A DNA stretch of 64,000 nucleotides from Microglena sp. YARC. Lineage: Eukaryota > Chlorophyta > Chlorophyceae > Chlamydomonadales > Chlamydomonadaceae. This document shows positions 19,601-26,900 of this stretch, piece by piece. Within the stretch, counting starts at the first letter, position 1. Each line of letters begins with the position of its first letter. Both the position numbers and the translations under genes were made by a program. Below the pieces are notes generated by a model that did not search any database, was not told the DNA's origin, and worked only from the letters and a program-made list of their open reading frames with translations. The stretch spans positions 34,789,500-34,853,499 of the forward strand of contig CM039463.1 of the NCBI GenBank assembly GCA_022414725.1, in the 5' to 3' direction.

Positions 19601-22207
19601 ACAAAAGCTATGCAAAAATCTTAGCCTGCGACAGGTGCATATGCCTTGTCAACTTTTGTTTATTGAAAGGAATTCCACCCCAGCAAGTGTCACCGGTACA
19701 CATCACAGTTGAGGTCATCGAGCCTGCAAGTATCGTGGGCAGTCATGAGGGCATGAGTGAGGACGAAGGCATTTTCACCCCAGCAAGTGTCACCCCATAC
19801 ACATCACAGTTGAGGTCATCGAGCCTGCAAGCACCGTGGGCAGTCATGAGGGCATGAGTGAGGACGAAGGCATTTTCACCCCAGCAAGTGTCACCCCATA
19901 CACATAAAAGCGCCCACTGAGGGTCCAGAACGGAGAAAATCATATAGAAGTAGGAAGCTCGCGTAGGAAAGGCGGGGCATAACAAGTAGGGGTCGGCTAT
20001 GTTTTTAATATTAGTGAATAAATAATATTATATAATATTATATAATATTAGTCGGACGAGCCATCTCACCAGAATTTCGAAATTATTTGAAAACTAATAT
20101 TAACTCATATTGTTATACTGTCACAATAATATTAGTTTTTCAAATTAATTCGAAAAAAAAGCACGAATATTAGTTGCCGTTCCCTAATAACAAGTAGCAT
20201 ATTTAAGAAACCCCTGGTCTGGTTCATGGGGCGTAAAAAAAGTAATGATAACGCCTGGTGGGGCGTGGTATTAAGGGAGCCCCATCTTACAGCGATTGAC
20301 GATGGCGATTGACAGCGACCGCGAATACGAAAGCTCACCCCTGGGGATTCGTACCCCGGCACCTTCGTCGTTCAAGGAGCTCTGCCATTGAGCCATTCGT
20401 TGAACGGGGATTCATGGGACGTAGGATTATGGAAACCCACGTGTTCAAGCCCAAGCTGCGTGACCTTTCTATCGAAGGGTGCCTCTCCCCACACATAAGG
20501 CGGGCATAACAAGCAGAAAGTAACGTTAATATACCCCCCACACACACACCACCACCACCACCACACACACACACACAAACACACTACCCCAGCTTTGGTA
20601 ACGTCATCCAAGGTGAAGTTGAAGGCGTACTTTAGTACTGCCCTACTGGAACAGGTGACTTGTACGTAGGTGTGTTTGGACCCAGGACCTGGTTTACACA
20701 AGTGTGGCTGTTGTGTGACAATACTGCTGGGTCCTAGCAGCGATTATAACTTTTTAAGCCATTGGCTACACATGTCGAATAGGGCTCATGCCACACCATG
20801 CCACACCACAAAAAACACCATACCACACCATGCCACACCATGCCATGCCAACCTGCACCACACCATGCCAGCCTGCACCATCTCATGCCACTCTACACCA
20901 CACACCACCCCATGTCAACCTACACCACCCCATGCCACCCCACACCACACCATGCCAACCTGCACCACATCATGCCACACCATGCCATGCCAACCTGCAC
21001 CATCCCATGATACACCACACCCCAACCCAACACCATGCTACACCACTCTACGCCATACCAACCTGCATCACCCCATACTACACCACACACCACACCACAC
21101 CACACCATGCAACCCAGCCTACTATATTCCATTGCCATCACTCCACGACACATACTCAACCCCAACTGAATCCGCCCCTACAACACGGTTTACTTTTGGG
21201 GCTCTGCGTAGCAGCTTCTGGCAGCCCCCTTCACCTCTCCTTGAGCCATATCTGAAGCTAGGTATTGCGGCTGAAAGTTTAGGGTTTCTTTTCGGCTACT
21301 AGCAGCAGCTTCTAGGCAGCTCCCTGAGCCAGCCACTGGGCTAAGCCTCAAAGATTCAGCAGCTCTAGAGATCTGCTTACATCAGCTTCAAGATGCGATA
21401 GTTTACTTTAGTTTTGGCTGATTAGCCAGTCAGGGGAGCTGCCTAGAAGCTGCTGCTTGTAGCCGAAAATAAAAATAGTGAGTTGTACATGCACATGCTT
21501 AAGCCAAACCCTAGTTGGCAGCAGATGCCAACAGCAACAGCAGGCATGCATGCCACACGCAAATCCACTGCACGATGTGCTTGAGTAAAAAGTCCCCATT
21601 TAACACTGATGCTGTAGCCACACACAAGGGGGAAGTTAACCAGATAAAAACCCATACTATGGATATTCAAAAAATTAAATATAAAACGAATCAAGTGCAT
21701 GCCTGTACCTGCATTCGCCATCAGGATTACTAGCTGCAGCACTTGAGCTGGAATCCTTCCGACTAACGCTTGCACCGCCCCTTTGTAAGTCCACTGCCCA
21801 GTATGGTTGGACGCTTTAACGAGCACCATGATGGAGTAGTAGATGACGGATGCCAACAGTATGATATACAGAGTCCCGCATAGAAGCCCAAGCAGCTGCA
21901 TGGCCCTTGGCATAGCCATAATGCCCGTTCCGATTGTGGTTTTAGCTAAATTGATGACTGCGGTGTTGTAGCTGTTGTCACGAACCTCTTGGCCTGCCTT
22001 TCTGTGGGACGATGACCCCTCATCGTCTGTTGTTGAATCGCAACCATCTATAGATGCCTTCCTGCCACCTCGCTGCTGTGATGATCGCTTCCGCCCTGAG
22101 GTTAACTCACTTATCGCACATCTGGCCCTTCCAACTCCCGATGCAAGGTCCATGACAAGATTCAAACACGGCCGCAGAAGTTGATCAGGGAACAGTAGTG
22201 GACGCAA
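5543..22207 (-). CDS. AAAP-family amino-acid transporter, seven exons
   Basis: Integral-membrane amino-acid/H+ or Na+ symporter of the AAAP (SLC32/36/38-like) family. Exons on the minus strand: A 22207-21709; B 18342-18147; C 16575-about 16401 (or 16356); D 16261-16138; E 13836-13675; F 7826-7690; G 5905-5543. Phases agree (1,2,0,1,1,0), giving about 551 residues. Exon A has a Ser/Arg-rich cytosolic N-terminus, then TM1 with NLAKTTIGTGIMAMPRAMQ, the classic AAAP start. B holds GMTACLIMTADILVGG; C starts RLASLRNSSILGLVLAVAFA; E has AFVCHYSIHPIMTEMQDRS, the conserved TM6 motif; E/F join as VYLAVGWGGYIAFSS; G has MLTTYPLINFSFRTR and the last three helices. The C/D boundary is the weakest: two phase-compatible donors exist. 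Exon edges B, D, E, F and G each flank a tandem array copying that edge. Start chosen as the first Met of the open exon; MDLASG at residue 19 is an alternative. Substrate is not predictable. Confidence 0.85.
5906..6310 (-). repeat. acceptor-side array of transporter exon G
   Basis: In the intron upstream of exon G the sequence cag|gtcatgcttaccacctaYcc (minus strand) recurs about every 130 bp, at plus positions near 5,890 (the real exon edge), 6,040, 6,173 and 6,283. Between copies the DNA is poly-C or CA-rich. Each copy keeps a pyrimidine tract, the AG and about 17-20 coding bases of the TTYPL segment. Confidence 0.85.
6435..6650 (+). mobile_element. tRNA-derived SINE A, copy 3
   Basis: Best-preserved head in the window: tggtctagtggtagacc (A box) and gggggttcgactccc (B box) at tRNA spacing. 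Then comes the family body (cgttgtcaaccgcgatggta) and 3' end (accacgccccaccaggcgtt). It lies in the intron between transporter exons F and G, opposite to the gene. Confidence 0.85.
6830..7015. mobile_element. foldback MITE, copy 2, damaged, with (AT)n inside
   Basis: The right half is intact (agtggctagctcaaggatct, then gcctagaagctgctgctcat and agctgaaaagaaaagct). The left half is missing or replaced; an (AT)n run at about 6,893-6,930 and an internal gtgcattttgaagctgg segment remain. Confidence 0.6.
7085..7689 (-). repeat. donor-side array of transporter exon F, with poly-C blocks
   Basis: The exon F donor edge (minus strand ggctacattgtg|gtaagt) is copied downstream at plus positions near 7,458, 7,218 and 7,091, with two more decayed starts at 7,390 and 7,560. 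Units of about 120-240 bp are separated by poly-C runs at about 7,157-7,190, 7,283-7,385 and 7,521-7,547. Copies carry only about 13 coding bases. A (CTG/GAT)n tract sits at 7,575-7,660. Confidence 0.8.
8030..8105. repeat. telomere-like CCCTAAA-type tract in an intron
   Basis: Degenerate repeats such as aaaccctaccccccctaaga and ccctaaaccctaaacc, resembling the Arabidopsis-type telomere repeat. It is too degenerate for a recent telomere end. A SINE F-like end follows at 8,155-8,210. Confidence 0.6.
8300..13674 (-). repeat. 56-bp minisatellite (~96 copies) made of the exon E donor edge
   Basis: A single 56-bp unit (cagctaagtacactgcccca, tgcaaccagccccacacgag, cacgcaccccatccaa) fills 5.4 kb of the intron between transporter exons E and F. 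On the minus strand each unit contains gtgtacttagctgttggatg followed by gg|gtgcgtgctc, that is the codons for VYLAVGWG plus the exon E splice donor. The copy next to exon E is the real exon end, and the frame only joins exon F (g|gt ggc tac) if splicing uses it. Variants (tgcattaag for tgcaaccag; caaacag, catctag) recur in blocks offset by whole units, e.g. 11,320-11,410 versus 11,608-11,700, so the array also grew by multi-unit duplication. Confidence 0.95.
13925..14240. repeat. ~225-bp duplicated block with poly-G
   Basis: gggccctcctgataaaagga and the following tctgatctgcatg recur at about 13,945 and 14,170, each followed by ggggcagggcagaaggcatg. On the minus strand each has an acceptor-like gcatgcag, but I see no exon using it. 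It includes poly-G runs near 14,010 and 14,139-14,158. Confidence 0.7.
14340..15480. repeat. ~130-170-bp tandem array, seven or more copies
   Basis: The motif aacgtcaatgaRctgcac followed by tYaatggggtagcttg recurs near 14,342, 14,478, 14,655, 15,003, 15,170, 15,300 and 15,435, separated by CACCCA-rich DNA. On the minus strand each unit has an acceptor-like gtgcag directly before a short open stretch, as in the neighbouring arrays, but I could not link it to a real exon. It lies in the intron between exons D and E. Confidence 0.75.
14777..14951 (-). mobile_element. hAT-type MITE, 175 bp, 8-bp TSD
   Basis: A+T-rich element ending tagagaacagcaac on the left and gccgaccccta on the right, flanked by perfect 8-bp duplications catataca at 14,769-14,776 and 14,952-14,959. 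Same family as 19,987-20,186 and 46,116-46,299. It interrupts the 14,340-15,480 array and therefore inserted after that array formed. Confidence 0.85.
15561..16137 (-). repeat. 200-bp array copying transporter exon D with its donor
   Basis: Units begin near plus 15,561, 15,761 and 15,961, the real exon copy at about 16,181. Two upstream-numbered copies keep, on the minus strand, an AG, then gcattSgcgctggttcaatg, then a stretch ending ccagtagaag|gtaagt or gttagt. They translate as HSRWFNGHCTRKFAASPVEG and HWRWFNGQRTHNFVAYLVEG against HWRWFNVQRSRKFVASPVEG in the real exon. These look like complete 59-base mini-exons, but their phase does not fit an available donor of exon C. Confidence 0.85.
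16590..16965. repeat. (TG)n plus degenerate telomere-like tract
   Basis: A (GT)n run at about 16,590-16,630, immediately upstream of exon C on the minus strand, is followed by repeated aaacccaaaccctatccc and aaccaattccc units to about 16,965. Confidence 0.75.
17063..17135. mobile_element. partial GC-type MITE (GCGTCGC end)
   Basis: A one-ended fragment (gcagcgtcgcctgcgacgct, then aaaaaatggtggagagtgat) matching the end of the family seen at 33,702-33,905 and 42,833-43,028. Confidence 0.65.
17172..18146 (-). repeat. 161-bp array copying the exon B donor edge, six extra copies
   Basis: Units begin at 17,172, 17,333, 17,494, 17,655, 17,816 and 17,977, and the real exon edge at 18,137: a strict 160-161-bp period. 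On the minus strand each unit has the last about 40 bases of exon B (acgcctctatgcttgcagaa) and the gtgagt donor. A non-exon part ends in ggctgaagctatgcaaccaa plus (gttcaa)n, which matches the end of a SINE-like family found near 43,300, 54,990 and 61,020. So the unit fuses an exon end with a SINE fragment. Confidence 0.95.
18343..19070 (-). repeat. ~180-bp array copying the exon B acceptor edge, four extra copies
   Basis: The acceptor and first about 85 bases of exon B (MTACLIMTADILVGGQDSPD followed by GGLFL) recur with copies near 18,425, 18,608, 18,790 and 18,966, separated by poly-G and TG-rich DNA. Copies diverge from the real exon right after GGLFL. With the 161-bp donor array on the other side, this exon lies between two unrelated expansions of its own two ends. 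Confidence 0.95.
19090..19350. repeat. ~75-bp repeats with poly-G runs
   Basis: Four units of gggcgtgagtatacacaggg, poly-G, ctgaacaccggggcctgag. It overlaps the last decayed copy of the exon B acceptor array (gcgagtcaagggcgtg), so it is probably a secondary expansion of that unit's intron part. Confidence 0.75.
19680..19910. repeat. ~105-bp array, two full copies and a third partial
   Basis: accccagcaagtgtcaccc, acatcacagttgaggtcatc and gagcctgcaag recur at about 19,675 and 19,775, with a third start at about 19,880. On the minus strand each has cttgcag|gctcgatgacctcaactg ending near a ggtgac, i.e. an acceptor-like site, a short open stretch and a weak donor. This may be a duplicated minor cassette; I find no family support for it. 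Confidence 0.65.
19987..20186 (+). mobile_element. hAT-type MITE, 200 bp, 8-bp TSD
   Basis: Imperfect terminal inverted repeats tagggGTCGGCta and ttGCCGttcccta, flanked by perfect 8-bp duplications ataacaag at 19,979-19,986 and 20,187-20,194. The interior is made of aatatta palindromes. It lies in the first transporter intron. Confidence 0.9.
20244..20412 (-). mobile_element. tRNA-derived SINE A, copy 4
   Basis: Minus-strand copy: the 3' end appears as gataacgcctggtggggcgt, the body as cgattgacagcgaccgcg, and the tRNA-like head as gggattcgtaccccg (B box) and gagctctgccattgagcc (A box). Confidence 0.8.
20785..21120. repeat. CACCATGCCA-type minisatellite
   Basis: About 330 bp of degenerate caccatgccacaccacacca units. 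It is low complexity and gives long but meaningless His/Pro/Thr reading frames. Confidence 0.9.
21284..21476. mobile_element. foldback MITE, copy 3
   Basis: Full-length copy: tttcttttcggctactagca and gcagcttctaggcagctccc on the left; gggagctgcctagaagctgc and tgcttgtagccgaaaataaa on the right. It sits about 230 bp downstream of transporter exon A in its first intron. Confidence 0.85.
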
Positions 22208-23984
22208 AAGCGCACATGTTAAAGGGATGACTAGGACTCCGCATCGATTCTATCGGTATTCACGCCTCGACAAGCGCAGGGAGTTCCAAATAGTCATGTC
22301 AGGTTTTCAGCGTCAAGGCGCCGGATCTGGTAGAGTTGGTACATGTGATGGGCCGTTCAGGACAGCTCAGAGCGACAGGCTGGCAAGGAACGTAACGGCA
22401 TCCAAACATATGCCGCGGTGTCCAAACAGGTCGCAGGTGCTTCACGTTAATTTTGATTATTGGAATTCTTTTTAGGATATCGCATAGGGAAGATAAAGGA
22501 TTCGACAGCGGCTGCAGTGATAGGGTCGAAAAGAAGCAGGAAATAACCTGGTCGAGAGAAAGTGTGGAAGCAAGAATGGCAGAAGGATAAAAGATCCCGA
22601 GGGTTTTCGAGACAACAGGCACCCCCCTCCCCCTGACCAGTGAAGCACACAAGACAAGTGGCGTGTGCCGATATCTTTTCATTTTTTTATTTTTTTCCGT
22701 TCAGTTGCATTCGAGATTTGACGTGACACACCTGTGACTCTGCTCCGGGTCCGATTTAGGCGACATTCAGGTTCCAAGGCGCTTATCTCCCGGCACCCAT
22801 CGTCCTCAATGCCTGGTGATGTCGAAGTAGACTGGGTGCTCTCTGTCAATGGAAACCCCGTCCACGACCTTTTAGTAATTCTTTGCGAGAAGATTAGAAG
22901 GGGTGTTTGCGCCTGGCTTGCAATATTTCTTTATCTTGAGAAAAATCCACTTATGCCCTTGAGGGCTTTTGATTGAACAGTATGTTTCACTGGTTGCTTC
23001 ACAAATATATTGCACTTCTGTGTATGCTTCTGGAAGTAACTCCGAGTAGTGTAGGTTCGCACGTGGTTAGGGCAAGTAAACTTTTCCATGGACAGGTGCC
23101 AGGTGGACTGGAAAAGAGGAGAATGAAAAATCTCTTTAGCAACTGAGCAACTTAAAGCACTGGGTGGGTAACTGGAGTGGGTATGTGTGGGTTAATGTGT
23201 GGGTAAAAAAAGATAGCATGTGAATGGAGACAACTGTAACAGAAGGACTTCCAGCAATATGGGACAGATTAGTTACCCATGACTATCAACGACTTACCTA
23301 AAACGAGAAATGCCAAGTGCGGTGAAAGCTCGCTCTGCATACCCTTTTGATTCTTCGAGCTGAATGATTTAGAATGATCAATTGTAAAATAAATTAGGTC
23401 CTGATGAGCAGCTTATCTCAGAAGTACTGGATTGCTTGGAGATATCTGATGGTTGCTTCAGTTCATGTATTTGAATTAGGGGTAGGAGTGTGTACGGGAA
23501 CAGTACGCCCCACTCATATTCTTGCACAGGCTGGCATATACTGTGCCTACTAACGCCAGGAAAAGAACTCAGTTGAGCTCGCTGAGCGATAACTTGGCTA
23601 TCTGCTCAGCGCATGGCCTTCCCAACGTCCTTTCGCAATAATTCATTCAGACAGAAATCTTAAAAAAAATTCCATGGCGATTTTTGAACCCTTTTTTGAA
23701 TCGAAATCTCAACAGCTAGCACCATGGGCCATGGACAAACGCCAGCTAGCACCTCCTCAGCCCATGTGCGCTCGCGCTCCTCCCCCGACCCCGGGCGGGC
23801 GCCCCCATGGGGCGCCCCCACCCTCTCTCTCCCAACCACTACTCTCCACCACCCTCCTTCAAATCTTGGGCTCTGGAAATGTGGCAGTGCCGATAGATTT
23901 TAGCGCCGACTGTAGCATATAATTCCCCGTTCGTCCTAGACAAGTCTGGTCAAGCATTAGTTTCAGATAAGCGAAGGCGCCAGG
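22208..23984. promoter_or_regulatory. divergent intergenic region
   Basis: 1.8 kb between the starts of the minus-strand transporter and the plus-strand Gag1-like gene, so it must contain both promoters. I see no clear TATA box or protein-coding exon. Open frames at 22,299-22,682 (-), 22,734-22,976 (+) and 23,674-23,922 (+) lack recognisable domains and are not supported. Confidence 0.4.
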
Positions 23985-26900
23985 ATGGAAGCGGGTCCGA
24001 GCCAGAACCCGCCTCAGAGTGCTAGAGAGGTTCCTCCTCCAATGGAGGCGGAAGCGAGTGGTATATCCGAGCCTTCAGAGGCAGGCATAAGTGAAGGAGA
24101 AGCTCCATTCGTTAATCAAGGTAAGGTCCCTATTGGTGCATGCATGAAAGGCTGCAGCACATTCCATGCTCCCTCCTGATAATCTAGAATTGTCCTGGTT
24201 ATTCGATGCTCCCTCCTGATACTCTAGAATTGTCCTGGTTATTTGATACTCCCTCCTGATAATCTAGATTTTTCCTGGTTGTTTGATGCTCCCTCCTGAT
24301 ACTCTAGAATTGTCCTTGTTATTCGAGTTTGGGCACCTTTAGCCTCATTGGTTGCCTATTTTGGGGACAACACTGCGCTCATGGACAACACTGTGCTCCT
24401 TCCAAAGGCTCCCTACAACGTCAACTCGTTCGCATGCAAGATACTGCCTCTTTCTTGTGCCAATAACTCGTACCCATGCAGCATAGCCCTCTGGCGTTAT
24501 CCCCCACCAAAAACACTTACACATATACGCACGCGCGCACACGCACACATCCCATATGTATTGATGTTATGATGTACTGGTTGATACTTCACTTAATGGT
24601 ATATCATTGATCTCTCACTATCTCTTTGACTTAGTGACTAATCCACACTCACTAATTTGGCACATCACAATTTGGCACATTTGGCACAAGTCCCCCTTGA
24701 ATCCGTCAGGCCGCGGGCTCTGTTGGAGCCCAGTAGGGCACCAGGAAAAATGAAACCATCATCATCATCATCATCAGTATATGTAACCCTCTCATTACAT
24801 GGTGCCTCAGGGTTCCTCAAGTGGGAAGAGGACCGGCGAAAGTGGTTGGATCAGAAGCTTGACTCTCACACATCATTGCGACGGCGAGCTTTGTCGTAAG
24901 TTGCAGTGCTGTGCACTTAGCCCTCCTTCTCTTGTCCTGTTGTTCATGTTAATGTTTTTTGGCGGAGCCCCTATTCTGGGGGACGGGAGCCCCTAGCCCA
25001 GGTTCACTGTGTTGTCCGACCGTCCTACCGCAAGAAACCTGGCCCTGACTGACCCCTGGCCTTGTCATCAACCCTGGCTTTAGTGCACTGCACTCAATTC
25101 CAATGCCACCTGTCGCTCCAAAAGCCAACACACTCCGCCAACTTTACAGGTCATAGTTAATAGCTTTTACCTCAAAAATCGCCTACATTTCAAAACTTCT
25201 GAGAATTCTGCATGAAATATCAATGCACTACGTACGACCTACGACTATCAATTCAAAATCATCCGCAGAATTTATATAACTCATGCGCTGTGTCAACATG
25301 TATAGGAGGTGGCTATGCATAGCTTTTCTTTTCAGCTACGAGTAACAGCTTCTAGGCAGCTCCCCTCACTGGCTGTTCGGCCAAACCTAACATAACCTAG
25401 TGCACCTTGAAGCTGACACAATCTGCTGTCCAGAAGTGCTAACATATTTGGGTGTAGCTCAGTGGGCTGGCTCAAGGAGCTGCTAGAAGCTACTGCTCGC
25501 AGCCAAAAAGACAAGTCCTAGGCGGCGGCGTGAGCGACGCAGAAAATTGGCGGAGAGTGTTGGCTATCGGAGCGGCAGGAGGCAATGGAATCCAGTATAG
25601 TGGACCAAAGCCAAGGTTTACAAGACAGTTAGTCGAGGCAGTTGGCTTCGTGAGGTCGGACAGACAAACGGACAACAGGGTGACCCTGGGGGCTCTCACT
25701 CCCCAGAAGGGGGGGCTCCGCCGAAAAGCTATGTGGCTATGTTGCCGCATTGTCTGTCTCACTGTCACTGTTTATTTTGGGTGGCTACGAACAGTAGCTT
25801 CTAGACAGCTCCTTTCCTCAGCCCTTGGGCCAAACCCAAAGCTAGCCAGTGTGTCTCAAAGTTGACATGACGAGCATTCCGATGCAGCTGATAGCTTTGG
25901 GCTCGACCCAGGGCCTGGCTAAGGGAGCTGTGTGGAAGCTGCTACTCGTAGCCACACAAAAAACAGGGCTCGGTGTTCTACTTCTTGCGTAACTCATCAG
26001 ATGCACTGACCATAGCTTTTCTATTCAGCTGCAAGCAACAGCTTCTTGTCAGCTCCCCTGACTGGCTATTGAGCCAAACTAGATGCGACGCAGCACACGT
26101 TGAAGCAGACACAATTAGCTGCCCAGAACTGCTGAAATATTTTTGTTTAGCTCAGTGGCTGGCTCAAGGAGCTGCCTAGAAGCTACAGCTCATAGCCTAA
26201 AAGGAAAGCTCTGGCAGTGTTAAACCCAACTGACACCTGTTACAGTCAAGCATCATGTTTAGGGATGTCAATATCATACTGGTCCTCAGGATTGTCTGGC
26301 GATTTATCATATGCTATTGTACGACATATTGCACAATATATTGATATATCGTACGATATCGTACTTGTCAACTCTAATCATGTTGCTCCCTGGAGGGTTC
26401 TATTTGCTATAATGCTACGTAAAGACATCTGTTCCTTTCCTTAGCAAGTCCTAGGCGCGTCGCAAGCAATGCGGAAAATGCGCGGAGAGTACTGGCTATC
26501 GGAATCAAGTGCAGCAAACCGAAGCCAGAGTTTACGACAGGGCCAGGGGGGCAGTTAGGGCCAGGGTTCCTTGTGCTCGTGCCGGTCGTTCGTTCAGACG
26601 GACAACGGGTAGACCCTGGGGACTCCTGCCCCCCAGAAGGGGGGGCTTCGCCAAAAACAAACCTGCGTGTGGAGGGTGCTCTTTGTCAGCTCTCACTACC
26701 GCTGTGCCATGCATCCTTTGTCTCTTTTGTTGCCCTAGCGGCCTCCGCCCAATAGCTGTTCTTGTCTTTCTCTGTCTTTTTTCCTTGGTCACAAAGGGCT
26801 ATGTATTATCAGATGTGTAGGGCTGTCAAGCTTTATATCGCCCGGTATTTATTTTACCGTGTACCGTACGATATATCGTACGGTAATAAAGTTCCAGCCT

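Noticed and set aside
20372..20701. Possible transporter exon (PGSKHTYVQVTCSSRAVLKY) on the minus strand
   Set aside because: It has an acceptor and donor, but its exit phase (0) does not fit exon B, which needs phase 1. Exon A joins exon B perfectly (VILMANAGGMTACLIM), leaving no room for it.
22299..22682. Separate minus-strand gene upstream of the transporter
   Set aside because: No recognisable domain and not joined to exon A by a plausible splice; more likely 5' flank.
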